Notes: generated from the sequence alone by a model not told the origin. 64,000 bases of DNA from Vibrio pacinii DSM 19139 (GCF_000711795.1 NZ_KL543977.1:115664-179663), one strand, 5' to 3'; positions 8,122 through 16,348 are shown, counted from the stretch's first letter. Made by a program: numbers and translations.

Positions 8122-8508
8122 TTAGTGATTTTCTTCGCTATCGGCAAGGTACTCAATCACAGGCAAACGAATAAACCAACTGAGCAGAACCACAAGCATG
8201 GCCACTAGACCAATCTTTAGCCAGAAATGGGGAACAATCCAAATCGAAAATGAAAAACTTAACACCATACACACCGCACCGCGTGCTTTTACTTTGCGTG
8301 ATATGGCGCGGTGTTGATGCCAATGTGTGATGATAGGCCCGAAGGTATTGTGTTGATGAAGCCAACGGTGAAAAACAGGGCTGCTGCGCATAAAGCATGC
8401 ACTGGCTAATAAGATAAAGGGTGTAGTTGGTAAGAGAGGAAGAAAAATACCAATGACGCCTAACACTAGGCTGAGCATGCCAACAAAACTCAGAGCAATT
8501 CTACGAAT
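8122..8508 (-). CDS. ybaN: YbaN-family inner membrane protein (DUF454), probable AUU start
   Basis: A small membrane protein of the DUF454/YbaN family, recognised by LVLGVIGIFLPLLPTTPFIL followed by ASACFMRSSPVFHRWL and two further hydrophobic segments; function unknown. The first ATG in frame (8478) would cut into the first membrane helix. Upstream the frame stays open to a TAG, without any ATG, GTG or TTG. An ATT at 8508 gives M-RRIALSFVGMLSLVLG, which lines up residue for residue with my memory of E. coli YbaN (MQRIILIIIGWLAVVLG). An AGGAG at 8525-8521 lies 12 bases upstream of that ATT, and ATC codons at 8511 and 8514 are alternatives. The gene follows a 43-codon ORF by about 30 bases. 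The family assignment is safe; the start is inference. Confidence 0.75.
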   Translation of the reverse strand: MRRIALSFVGMLSLVLGVIGIFLPLLPTTPFILLASACFMRSSPVFHRWLHQHNTFGPIITHWHQHRAISRKVKARGAVCMVLSFSFSIWIVPHFWLKIGLVAMLVVLLSWFIRLPVIEYLADSEENH

Positions 8509-8537
8509 GATGATGGCATACTCCTATCGCATGAGTA

Positions 8538-8669
8538 TTAGAAACCCGAATATCCATTCATTACGCGGATCCAAGTCAGCGTCGCTGGAAGCGTCGGGAT
8601 CAGTAATACCGCGATAAATCCAAGAAAGTAGAAAATATTATAAGGTTCTTTAAAGTCTTTGTCTGCCAT
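8538..8669 (-). CDS. Small single-span membrane protein, 43 residues
   Basis: An ORF of 43 codons, MADKDFKEPYNIFYFLGF at its start, with one hydrophobic segment (about residues 13-30) and a C-terminal RVMNGYSGF. I do not recognise a named family. It has its own ATG with a purine-rich AGAGAAG upstream, codon use like its neighbours, and lies directly before ybaN in the same direction; its stop is only 13 bases before the ybaN Shine-Dalgarno. That arrangement suggests a two-gene membrane-protein operon with coupled translation. It could act as a partner or leader peptide for YbaN, but nothing in the sequence proves that. Confidence 0.6.
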   Translation of the reverse strand: MADKDFKEPYNIFYFLGFIAVLLIPTLPATLTWIRVMNGYSGF

Positions 8670-8826
8670 GAGCTTGCTTCTCTAATATAAAGGTGACGAA
8701 ACGTATGCCCAATTGATTAATCAGATGTTAATAGGTTGGGCTTTTTTTGTTTGTCGCGACTATACCTTAATCACTCGGTGAAAAACACCGGGTGATTATA
8801 GGGTTATTAAAGTGCTCATAAAACGT

Positions 8827-9927
8827 TTAGGCATTTGCTGCACGTCGAATATCGAGGCAAAAACTGCTCGAACCAAGACAACTAAGTGTCAATTGACAAG
8901 CCGAGTGAATTGGCAAATCTGTAGTGATAAAGTTCTTCATACAGTTGTCACCAAGAAACACTCCTGCAGGGATGTGCTGAGAAAAGTAACCATTGGCCCA
9001 TTGCGCATCAAGACCAGCAGGCAGCAGTTCTAACGTGCCTTCAGACAAGTCTGCGACACCAAAAAGTGCCTTGACTGGCGTACTACAATCAGAACACTTG
9101 ATGCCTCTTTCAAGTAGAGTGGCAAGATCTTTCAAGTCGGCATTAAAAGACTTGAGGTTACGCAAATAGTCATGGAATAACGCTCTGACCAGCAAGGTCG
9201 TTGCCGCACCGTGCTTTTCTTCGCTCGCAGAGTCGACCAGATAAAAAACAAACTGTCCGTTTATCAACCATGCGTAGTCAAAAACCAAGGGCATGACGTC
9301 CGTTGACTGCAACAGACGGTAGCTGCACTTCCAATCACCTTGGGTGGTATCTTTATCAGGCAATAGCGCATGCAATAAGTCTGTTGCAGCGCTTGGATTA
9401 TCATCTAAGTACTCTAAGTGCCAATGCAACTCTTGTTCTTCTGGCACATCACCACTATCGATACGAAACCATTGACTAGAAAAATCCCGCTGGTCACTGA
9501 GGTGGTTATCAGAGTCATCTAACGTGTTCTCAATAGCACAAGCCAAGTGTTGATGATTGCTAATGGGCTTAGCGAGAAAGTCTTTGATGCCATATCTGAG
9601 TGCTCTGGCCACATCGGCTATCTCATCAGTCGCAGACACAACAATAAGCGGCAGCGAGGGGTACTCTAAGCTGACTTCTTCGACGAACTCGATACCATCA
9701 AGAATGGGCATCGAAAGATCGCACAAAACCAGATCGGGTTCATTGGTCCTTAATTTCTGTAAGCCATCTAATCCATCGTGAGCTTCGACGACTTGATAGC
9801 CTTGTGCCAATAGAAAACCCGACGTTATGCGACGAAAAACCGGGTCATCATCTACCAACATAATCATTTTTTGACCCGCATTAGCGAGTGTCGTCGTGTT
9901 AGTCGCAACGTCAATTGTTTTATGCAT
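8827..9927 (-). CDS. rssB: RssB-like response regulator with PP2C-like output domain
   Basis: The product has an N-terminal receiver domain (acidic LVDDD, phosphoacceptor Asp in VLCDLSMP at residue 70, Ser/Thr in VVSATDE, Lys in FLAKPIS) and a C-terminal region of about 220 residues resembling the degenerate PP2C-type domain of RssB. In E. coli RssB delivers the stress sigma factor RpoS to ClpXP. The 366-residue length is a little above the 337 of E. coli RssB. The frame opens at a GTG (9942), but the ATG at 9927-9925 is better placed, with GAGG 9-12 bases upstream. It is divergent from the LysR-type gene. RpoS targeting is inferred from architecture only. Confidence 0.75.
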   Translation of the reverse strand: MHKTIDVATNTTTLANAGQKMIMLVDDDPVFRRITSGFLLAQGYQVVEAHDGLDGLQKLRTNEPDLVLCDLSMPILDGIEFVEEVSLEYPSLPLIVVSATDEIADVARALRYGIKDFLAKPISNHQHLACAIENTLDDSDNHLSDQRDFSSQWFRIDSGDVPEEQELHWHLEYLDDNPSAATDLLHALLPDKDTTQGDWKCSYRLLQSTDVMPLVFDYAWLINGQFVFYLVDSASEEKHGAATTLLVRALFHDYLRNLKSFNADLKDLATLLERGIKCSDCSTPVKALFGVADLSEGTLELLPAGLDAQWANGYFSQHIPAGVFLGDNCMKNFITTDLPIHSACQLTLSCLGSSSFCLDIRRAANA

Positions 9928-10166
9928 ACATCTTCGCCTCACACCTAAAAAGAACGACTGCTTATATTATTATTGTTATTTGTAGTTAAATCGCTCTTTA
10001 AAAGTAGCCCCGAAAGCTAATTTATACAAATCTTCCACTTTTGTTCTAGGTTGCATACTATATGTATGGAATATCAAATTTCGCCAAAGTTGTTGATGTG
10101 ACTCAAGCTTTGACATTTGATATAGATATAAATTAATCAAATTGGTAAAAGTGTGTGTCGAACGCA

Positions 10167-11042
10167 ATGAAATTAGATGATCTCAACCTGTTTAGATTGG
10201 TGGTAGAAAATGGGAGTTATACCGCAACTTCCCGTAAAACCATGATTCCTGTCGCTACTATCACGCGACGTATTCAAGCTTTGGAGGAGTCGCTCAATCT
10301 ACGACTGCTCAATCGTCATGCGCGTAAACTGTCTTTAACAGAAGCTGGCGAACGTTTTTATAGCGAGTGTTCTCCACTACTCGACCGCCTCACCTCTGCC
10401 GCAGAAGAGATTACCGACGAATGTCGTGGGGCTGCGGGCAAAATTCGCATTAACTCGCCATCGAACTTAACCAAACGCATGATGATGCCGATGTTTAACG
10501 CTTTCATGTGCCAATATCCCGATATTAACATCGAGCTGACCACCAGCAACCACGCCGATCAACTCGATCCCACCGAATGGGATGTTATTTTCCGAGTCGG
10601 GCCACAACGCGACTCAAGTTTAATTGCACGTAAGATTAGCTCGGTGGTAGACATTCTGGTCGCAAGCCCAGACTATTTGAACAACAAACCAGCGCTAAGA
10701 CACGCCGAAGAGCTACACCAACACTCATTACTCAAAGGCGCACCACTGCTTAAATGGCAACTGTCGAATAATAGTGGTGAAACCGTCATTAATAATGACA
10801 AAGGACGCTTTCAATCTAATACACTCAATGTGGTAAGGAGCGCCTGTTCTGACGGTTTAGGGATTACTTTGATGCCAGATGTGATGATAAAAGAGTACAT
10901 CGACGATGGTAGCCTAATCCAAGTACTTGAAGACTGGATCGCCAACCCTCGTGATATCTATATGCTCTACAATCACAAAGATCACCTCCCCGAGAAGGTA
11001 CGTCTTTTTATCGACTTTGTTATCGCATACAACCTTCACTAA
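10167..11042 (+). CDS. LysR-family transcriptional regulator
   Basis: A typical LysR protein of 291 residues: N-terminal winged helix (MKLDDLNLFRLVVENGSYTA, with ITRRIQALEESLNLRLLNRH as recognition region) and a C-terminal substrate-binding domain ending in a standard hinge. I take ATG 10167 as the start because LysR proteins usually begin a few residues before the first helix; a GTG four codons upstream at 10155 is possible, and neither has a clear Shine-Dalgarno. It is divergent from the rssB-like gene and convergent with the nitroreductase gene. The ligand and targets are unknown. Confidence 0.9.
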   Translation: MKLDDLNLFRLVVENGSYTATSRKTMIPVATITRRIQALEESLNLRLLNRHARKLSLTEAGERFYSECSPLLDRLTSAAEEITDECRGAAGKIRINSPSNLTKRMMMPMFNAFMCQYPDINIELTTSNHADQLDPTEWDVIFRVGPQRDSSLIARKISSVVDILVASPDYLNNKPALRHAEELHQHSLLKGAPLLKWQLSNNSGETVINNDKGRFQSNTLNVVRSACSDGLGITLMPDVMIKEYIDDGSLIQVLEDWIANPRDIYMLYNHKDHLPEKVRLFIDFVIAYNLH

Positions 11043-11076
11043 AAAAAAGAGCTTGGCAGTTAGCCAAGCTCTTTTT
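11041..11076 (+). terminator. Bidirectional terminator between LysR gene and nitroreductase gene
   Basis: Nine-base perfect stem GAGCTTGGC / GCCAAGCTC with an AGTTA loop, an A8 tract before and a T5 tract after. It serves both converging genes. Confidence 0.92.
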
Positions 11077-11079
11077 CCG

Positions 11080-11628
11080 TTATAGGTATTCAACAAATTG
11101 GCTTAAATCTCTTTCAGGTACTTTCATTGGAGTACAACCCGGCGTCCCCAAATACAAAAAGCCAACAATTTGGTCTTCGCCTTGCAGGTTAAACGCTTGA
11201 TGGACTTGCGGGTGGAACATCCACTTTCCTGAGCGCCAAAACGCCTGAAAACCTTGAGCAACTGCGGCCATTTGCATCGCTTGGACAGCGCAACCCGCCG
11301 ATAAATGTTGCTCAAACGCTGGCACTTTGTCATGTTCAGTCACCTTGGCAATCACGGTGATCACCATTGGTGCGCGAAATGGGGCATTTTTGACCTTTTC
11401 TATCAGGCTCACATCACTGCTTTCAGACTCTGCAGCTGTCACTAGAATTTTCGATAGCTTATTCAGCCCTTCACCTTGTGCAATTGAAAAGCGCCATGGT
11501 GTGAGTCCGGCATGATCAGGAGCGCGTAAACCAGCGCGAATGATGTTTTCTAGTGCTTTACCTTCTGGCGCTGGCTCAGACAATTTTGCAATTGAGCGAC
11601 GGTTGAGCAAGAGATCGAGAGCATCCAT
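11080..11628 (-). CDS. ydjA: NAD(P)H nitroreductase family protein, YdjA-like
   Basis: A 182-residue flavin-dependent nitroreductase-fold protein. The start MDALDLLLNRRS and the segment LRAPDHAGLTPWRF are diagnostic of the short YdjA subgroup, where the arginines bind FMN phosphate; NAD(P)H is the expected donor. Physiological substrate is unknown. It lies between the LysR regulator and fadJ, with terminators on both sides, so it is probably its own transcription unit. The ATG has a purine-rich stretch (AAAAGGATACCAA) upstream. Confidence 0.88.
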   Translation of the reverse strand: MDALDLLLNRRSIAKLSEPAPEGKALENIIRAGLRAPDHAGLTPWRFSIAQGEGLNKLSKILVTAAESESSDVSLIEKVKNAPFRAPMVITVIAKVTEHDKVPAFEQHLSAGCAVQAMQMAAVAQGFQAFWRSGKWMFHPQVHQAFNLQGEDQIVGFLYLGTPGCTPMKVPERDLSQFVEYL

Positions 11629-11684
11629 TTGGTATCCTTTTGAACGTATTGTTGTTATTTCTTCTTGATAATAACTCTCATCAA

Positions 11685-11714
11685 CAAAAAAGGCGAACCG
11701 ATTGGCTCGCCTTT
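11685..11714 (-). terminator. Intrinsic terminator of the fadIJ operon
   Basis: Minus-strand stem AAAGGCGA / TCGCCTTT around a ten-base loop followed by T6. It lies 15 bases after the fadJ stop. Confidence 0.88.
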
Positions 11715-11728
11715 GTCTTTAAATGTGA

Positions 11729-13852
11729 TTATGAATAAAAGCGTGCATCAACCCCAGCTCGAGTTAACAAGCCATCACAAGGGGCAAAACGATCACCGTA
11801 CTTCTGTGCATGCTCGTTCATGATCTCAACAAGTTTCTTGATGCCTATCTGATCCATATACCGGAACGGACCACCTAAGAACGGCGGGAAACCAATACCG
11901 AATATAGCACCGATGTCGCCATCACGTGGGCTACGGATAATGCCTTCATCAAGACAGCGAACCGCTTCATTGAGCATTGGTAATACGCAGCGCATAGCGA
12001 TCTCTTTCTCTGCCATCTTTGACTCAGGCTTCAAGCCTAGCAGTTTGTAAACCGACTTATCGACATCTTTCTTCTTGCCTTTATAACTATAAAAGCCTTT
12101 GCCGCTCTTACGTCCTTTACGACCATCATTAAGCAGCTTGTCGAATACATCTGGCCCTTGGAATCGTTCACCAAGCTCTGCAACCAAGATAGGCATAATT
12201 TTAGCACCAATATCAACGCCCACTTCGTCGAGTAGCGTTATCGGTCCAACAGGGAAACCGAAGTTGAGCAGCGCAGTATCGAGTTGCTCAATGGGCTCAC
12301 CAGTCATCAACACTTGAGCGGCTTCATTCATATAAGGCGCCAGAATGCGGTTAACATAAAAACCTGCACAATCTTTGACCACAATCGGCGTTTTGCCTTG
12401 CTTACGCGCAAACTCAACCACGGTTGAAATGGTTTCATCAGAGGTACCTTGATGAGGAATGACTTCGACCAATGGCATCTTTTCTACAGGGCTGAAGTAG
12501 TGTAAACCGACCACATTTTCAGGACGCTGTGCTTTCTCAGCAATCTGATGAATTGGCAGTGACGACGTATTAGTCGCAAAAATGGTCTCGGGCTTGGCGT
12601 TTTGCTCAACATCGGCCACCATCTGCTGTTTAAGCGCTAAATCTTCAAATACCGCTTCAATCACCATATCGGTATGATTAAACGTCGTAAAATCAGTCCC
12701 TCCCGATAATTGCATCATCTTATTTTGCAACTGCACTTTTGAGATAATGCGGCGTTTTCTTTGTTTCTCAAACAACTTGAAGTTGTACTTGAGCGCGTTT
12801 AAAACACCGTCATTGGACACATCTTTAATGCGTACCGGTACTTTGGCTTTGGCTACGCTGACATGGCTTATCCCTGCCCCCATTAAACCACCACCGAGTA
12901 CGGCCGCACGCGCAATGGTTCTTGGCTCGGCGTCACTGCCGTTGTCTTTCTTCATTTCAGTAGTAGCAAAGAAAATTGATCGCAGCGCTTTTGATTCTGG
13001 CGTCATAACTAGCTCACCGAAACGCTCTGCTTCTTTCTGCAGACCTTTCTCGAACCCTTTTTCAAGACCAAAACGAATAACATCTAAAATCGCGTCTGCC
13101 GCTGGGTAATTACCTCGCGTTTTTTGACGCGTTTTCTTCGCCGCTTGCTCAAAAATCACTTTGCGTCCGAGCCCAGTGTTAGCCATCAACTTCTCTTTGG
13201 TTGAGGCTTTAGGCTTGGCTTTGTTGCTATGTGCATTTTTCTCGACAAAGCTTTTCGCAACATCAAGTAGCACAGTCTGAGGAACAACGGCATCCGCCAC
13301 GCCCAGTTTTTTGGCTTTCTTCGCACGCAATTGTTTACCGGTCAGAATCATATCTAGCGATGGCAATAAACCAATCAGGCGAGGTAAACGCTGAGTCCCA
13401 CCCGAGCCTGGCAGCAAACCAAGCTGAACTTCTGGCAGACCAAGACGCGTGTTGTCGGAGTCGGTACATACTCGGAAATCACAGGCCAACGCTAACTCTA
13501 AGCCGCCGCCTAAACACGGGCCATGAATTGCTGCAACCACCGGGTAAGGCAAGTCTGCCAGCTTCTGGAACATTTGCTGGCCTTTTTCTGCCAATGCTTG
13601 CGCTTCTTTAGCACTGGTACACGCATCAAGCATGCGAACATCTGCACCAGCAATAAAGTTGTCAGGCTTTAACGAATGAACGATCAACCCTTTAAGCGCA
13701 GATTTTTGCTCTGCTAACTGAGCAAAAATAGCTTCCATTTCATCGGCAAATGCCGCTTGCAAAGTGTTCATTTTCTCGCCAGGCACATCAATAGACAGCC
13801 AAGCAATCTGTTGTTCATCAATCGATAATTTAAATGCTGTTTGCTCGCTCAT
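11729..13852 (-). CDS. fadJ: Fatty acid oxidation complex alpha subunit FadJ
   Basis: FadJ carries enoyl-CoA hydratase and 3-hydroxyacyl-CoA dehydrogenase activities of beta-oxidation. Domain order is visible: crotonase domain at about 1-190 with the oxyanion-hole motifs GADVRML and HGPCLGGGLELALACD; then an NAD-binding Rossmann motif (AAVLGGGLMGAGISH, near 320); then the dehydrogenase signature ending in GLHYFSPVEKMPLVEVI and a C-terminal dehydrogenase repeat. At 707 residues it matches FadJ better than FadB. The ATG overlaps the fadI stop by one base (TAATG), so the two subunits are translationally coupled. Confidence 0.96.
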   Translation of the reverse strand: MSEQTAFKLSIDEQQIAWLSIDVPGEKMNTLQAAFADEMEAIFAQLAEQKSALKGLIVHSLKPDNFIAGADVRMLDACTSAKEAQALAEKGQQMFQKLADLPYPVVAAIHGPCLGGGLELALACDFRVCTDSDNTRLGLPEVQLGLLPGSGGTQRLPRLIGLLPSLDMILTGKQLRAKKAKKLGVADAVVPQTVLLDVAKSFVEKNAHSNKAKPKASTKEKLMANTGLGRKVIFEQAAKKTRQKTRGNYPAADAILDVIRFGLEKGFEKGLQKEAERFGELVMTPESKALRSIFFATTEMKKDNGSDAEPRTIARAAVLGGGLMGAGISHVSVAKAKVPVRIKDVSNDGVLNALKYNFKLFEKQRKRRIISKVQLQNKMMQLSGGTDFTTFNHTDMVIEAVFEDLALKQQMVADVEQNAKPETIFATNTSSLPIHQIAEKAQRPENVVGLHYFSPVEKMPLVEVIPHQGTSDETISTVVEFARKQGKTPIVVKDCAGFYVNRILAPYMNEAAQVLMTGEPIEQLDTALLNFGFPVGPITLLDEVGVDIGAKIMPILVAELGERFQGPDVFDKLLNDGRKGRKSGKGFYSYKGKKKDVDKSVYKLLGLKPESKMAEKEIAMRCVLPMLNEAVRCLDEGIIRSPRDGDIGAIFGIGFPPFLGGPFRYMDQIGIKKLVEIMNEHAQKYGDRFAPCDGLLTRAGVDARFYS

Positions 13853-15159
13853 TACTCAACCTCCAATACCATTGCTGCACCTAGACCACCTGCTGCACAT
13901 GCGGTATTTAATCCCAAACCGCCGCCTCTGCGCTTAAGCTCTCTTAAGGTCTGGGTGATCATACGTGCGCCAGTGGCTGCAAATGGGTGACCATAAGCAA
14001 TCGAACCCCCTAGCACGTTAAATTTATCCATGTCGATTTCACCAATTGCTTTCGAACGACCCAGTTTTTCTTGAGCAAACTTATCGCTAGCAAACATTTT
14101 TACATTCGACAGAGCCTGCGCCGCAAACGCCTCATGCATGTCAATAAGCGTCAGATCAGACAGGGTAATGCCTGCTCTATCAAGTGCCATTGGAGTTGCA
14201 TAAGAAGGCCCCATCAACATATCGCTTTCAACGCCGATCGCCGAAAAAGCGTATGAGCGGATATAGCCCATAATTTCAAGACCAAGCTCTTTTGCCTTAC
14301 CTTCACGCATTAACATGATCGCGGCAGCACCATCAGTCAGTGGCGTACTGTTGGCCGCGGTGACACTACCGTATTGGCGATCAAACGCTGGACGCAACTT
14401 GGCGTAACCCTCAATGGTAGAATCTTCACGTACGTTATTGTCTTTCGCTATCCACTTTTTATAAGGTTCAGGGAAAGCGGTCATCACCTCCCCTTCAATC
14501 TTACCTTGGCTCCACGCTTGGGCCGCTAAGGTGTGAGAGCGATGGGCCAACTCATCTTGGGCTTGGCGAGTAATGCCATGGGACTTCGCCATTTGCTCGG
14601 CGGTTTGCCCCATTGATAAACCAGTTGAATACTCAGCGACAGCGGGTGGAACCGGCATTAAGTCTTTTAATGACAGCGTTTTTAAAATACTGAGTTTTTG
14701 GCCGATAGTTTTGGTCTTACTGAGCGCCAAAAGGTTTGCAGCAAGCTTTTTCGTCACCCCAATCGGTAACACAGAAGAAGAGTCTGCACCGCCAGCGATT
14801 CCGATATCGATGGTGCCCGACATAATGCTTTCAGCAACATTGACCGCAGATTGAAAACTGGTCGCACAAGCACGAGTGACACTGTACGCATCGGTGTGAA
14901 TGTGCATACCGGTACCTAAAACAATTTCTCGTGCAATGTTTGGCGCTTCTGGCATTTGCACCACCTGACCAAAAACCACTTGCTCGATCAATTTCGGGTC
15001 AATGTCTGTGCGAGCAAGCATGTCACTCACCACCATTTTGCCAAGGTCCACGGCTGGCACTTGGCTGAATTCTGTACTTTGACGCGCAAACGGTGTACGC
15101 AAACCAGCGACAATCGCGATGCGTTCTCCTGAGCGAGTTTTCACTTCCTGCTTGCCCAT
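13852..15159 (-). CDS. fadI: 3-ketoacyl-CoA thiolase FadI (beta subunit)
   Basis: Thiolase that cleaves 3-ketoacyl-CoA to acetyl-CoA and a shortened acyl-CoA as partner of FadJ. The nucleophile cysteine is in VTRACATSFQSA, the catalytic histidine in YGHPFAATGARM, and the second cysteine in GLNTACAAGGLG near the C-terminus. Length 435 is that of FadI (FadA is shorter, about 387). The ATG follows AAGGAGCAAC, a strong ribosome binding site. It heads the fadIJ operon, downstream of FadR-like and PsrA-like operators and a sigma-70 promoter. Confidence 0.96.
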   Translation of the reverse strand: MGKQEVKTRSGERIAIVAGLRTPFARQSTEFSQVPAVDLGKMVVSDMLARTDIDPKLIEQVVFGQVVQMPEAPNIAREIVLGTGMHIHTDAYSVTRACATSFQSAVNVAESIMSGTIDIGIAGGADSSSVLPIGVTKKLAANLLALSKTKTIGQKLSILKTLSLKDLMPVPPAVAEYSTGLSMGQTAEQMAKSHGITRQAQDELAHRSHTLAAQAWSQGKIEGEVMTAFPEPYKKWIAKDNNVREDSTIEGYAKLRPAFDRQYGSVTAANSTPLTDGAAAIMLMREGKAKELGLEIMGYIRSYAFSAIGVESDMLMGPSYATPMALDRAGITLSDLTLIDMHEAFAAQALSNVKMFASDKFAQEKLGRSKAIGEIDMDKFNVLGGSIAYGHPFAATGARMITQTLRELKRRGGGLGLNTACAAGGLGAAMVLEVE

Positions 15160-15175
15160 TGTTGCTCCTTAATAT

Positions 15176-15192
15176 TTAGAGGTCTGACCACG
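15176..15192 (-). promoter_or_regulatory. FadR-type operator in front of fadI
   Basis: Minus-strand GCGTGGTCAGACCTCTA contains the FadR core TGGTCNGACC exactly (15190-15181). It lies just downstream of the -10 element, overlapping the expected start point, the position of a repressor. FadR from E. coli, which releases DNA on long-chain acyl-CoA, is the model. Confidence 0.75.
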
Positions 15193-15194
15193 CC

Positions 15195-15222
15195 ATTGTA
15201 ACGAGAATGTTAATTCAATCAA
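15195..15222 (-). promoter_or_regulatory. Sigma-70 promoter of fadIJ
   Basis: Minus strand TTGATT (15222-15217), 16-base spacer, TACAAT (15200-15195). The predicted start near 15189 falls within the FadR-like site. Confidence 0.65.
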
Positions 15223-15234
15223 ACGCTCGTTTGA
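15219..15234 (-). promoter_or_regulatory. PsrA-type palindromic operator overlapping the fadIJ -35
   Basis: TCAAACGAGCGTTTGA is a 7-2-7 inverted repeat and fits the Pseudomonas PsrA motif (G/C)AAAC-N4-GTTT(G/C) exactly. It overlaps the -35 element, so a TetR-family fatty acid regulator such as PsrA could block polymerase here. Confidence 0.65.
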
Positions 15235-15379
15235 ATAAACGTGACTTATGGCAGATTACCATTACTCGCAATCCCCTCGCGACTTATCGAGAAGGAAAAT
15301 AACAACAAAAGCGTCGAATTTTTCGGTGGATGCTTACTAGTTTTCGGTGGGTACTGACTAGCTTACTAATAGAGGGGGC

Positions 15380-15407
15380 AAAAAAAAACCACACAAAACT
15401 GTGTGGT
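15380..15407 (-). terminator. Strong minus-strand terminator upstream of the fadIJ promoter
   Basis: Stem ACCACACA / TGTGTGGT with a four-base loop and nine Ts on the minus strand. As it is upstream of the fadIJ promoter, it must end some other leftward transcript, best explained by the small ORF at 15476-15682. Confidence 0.88.
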
Positions 15408-15475
15408 CGGAATATATAAAGCAATTAACTAACGCCAATTGAAATAATCAGTTTCCTGATTAGGAGAAAGTAAAG

Positions 15476-15682
15476 TCAGCCTTCAAAAGGAAGTGTCATC
15501 TTGCTCAACTCGCCAGTGAAAACACTGACTAGATGACAGGTGTTACTATAACCGTTAGAGTTTGTTAGATTTTGAAGTAGATCAATTTTAAGTGGATTTG
15601 TGCGTTGCGACTGATGATTAAATTGTGCGGCGCTTTTTTCAAGCACTGAAAGCTTGAACCTAATGTCATTTAGCGCAGTCAA
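15476..15682 (-). CDS. Small uncharacterised protein with its own terminator
   Basis: An ORF of up to 68 codons on the minus strand between the ECF sigma gene and fadI, ending VSVFTGELSKMTLPFEG. No family recognised; it is hydrophilic with no membrane segment or signal peptide. The only upstream start is TTG at 15682-15680, with no good ribosome binding site; a GTG at codon 12 is an alternative. The argument for a real gene is position: a strong leftward terminator (15380-15407) follows it and has no other user, because fadIJ starts beyond it. An alternative is that this transcript is a small noncoding RNA. Confidence 0.45.
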   Translation of the reverse strand: MTALNDIRFKLSVLEKSAAQFNHQSQRTNPLKIDLLQNLTNSNGYSNTCHLVSVFTGELSKMTLPFEG

Positions 15683-15695
15683 ACTTAGGTGGTAC

Positions 15696-15712
15696 GCATC
15701 CTACTAGGACGC
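15696..15712. promoter_or_regulatory. Imperfect palindrome between divergent small ORF and ECF sigma gene
   Basis: GCATCCTA-C-TAGGACGC, one mismatch between eight-base arms. It lies 13 bases before the small ORF start on one side and about 70 before the sigma factor start on the other. Such a site could be an operator for either or both genes. No known regulator motif was recognised. Confidence 0.35.
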
Positions 15713-15784
15713 ACTGTAAATGGTAACTAAGATAAATAAAAAATATTCAATCAATAGAAGTGACGGATCCATGAGGGAAGCCAA

Positions 15785-16348
15785 GTGTCTATTATAAATT
15801 TTTTTGGAAAGAAAAAGTCCCCCGACCCGGTCAACTCGGATATGGACAGACAAAGAAAATACGAAGCGCTTGTAAGAGCCTATCATAGAGACTTGTTCCG
15901 CTACGCTTATTGGCTATGTAAAGACCAAAGCGTTGCTGAAGATCTGGTGCAAGAGACCTGCCTTAGGGCATGGAAATCTCTCGATAGTTTGCAAGATGAA
16001 AAGGCCGCCAAATCTTGGCTAATTACGATTTTGCGTCGCGAGAATGCGAGACGCTTTGAACGTAAGCAGTTCGATTTGGTAGATATTGACGATCACGGCA
16101 ATGATGCCAAGGTCTCCGACGACCCACATCATCAAACCGAATGGATTCAAGCCCAGATCATGAAATTAGAACAAGAGTATCGCGAACCGCTGTTTCTTCA
16201 AGTGGTCGGCGGCTTTAGTGGTGAAGAGATCGGCGCGATCTTGGATCTCAATAAAAATACTGTGATGACTCGCTTATTCAGAGCCAGGAATCAACTCAAA
16301 GAGATGTTAGATACAGATAGCCAACAGAGAGGGCAGCAAAATGGATGA
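15785..16348 (+). CDS. ECF-type RNA polymerase sigma factor
   Basis: A 187-residue ECF sigma factor. Region 2 is clear (RDLFRYAYWLCKDQSVAEDLVQETCLRAWK, with the 2.2/2.3 DLVQETxLRAW motif); region 4 is at the C-terminus (YREPLFLQVVGGFSGEEIGAILDLNKNTVMTRLFRAR). I take the GTG start at 15785 because GAGGGA sits six to seven bases upstream; the first in-frame ATG is 19 codons in. The next gene overlaps by eight bases and encodes a membrane protein of the anti-sigma kind, so the pair is a sigma/anti-sigma module. It is divergent from the small ORF and close to fadL, which hints at an envelope or fatty-acid-linked signal (inference). Confidence 0.92.
   Translation: MSIINFFGKKKSPDPVNSDMDRQRKYEALVRAYHRDLFRYAYWLCKDQSVAEDLVQETCLRAWKSLDSLQDEKAAKSWLITILRRENARRFERKQFDLVDIDDHGNDAKVSDDPHHQTEWIQAQIMKLEQEYREPLFLQVVGGFSGEEIGAILDLNKNTVMTRLFRARNQLKEMLDTDSQQRGQQNG

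Noticed and set aside
8707..8741. GCCCAA ... TTGGGC with T7 on the plus strand as terminator
   Set aside because: The loop would be 23 bases and no plus-strand gene precedes it; both flanking genes are read on the minus strand.
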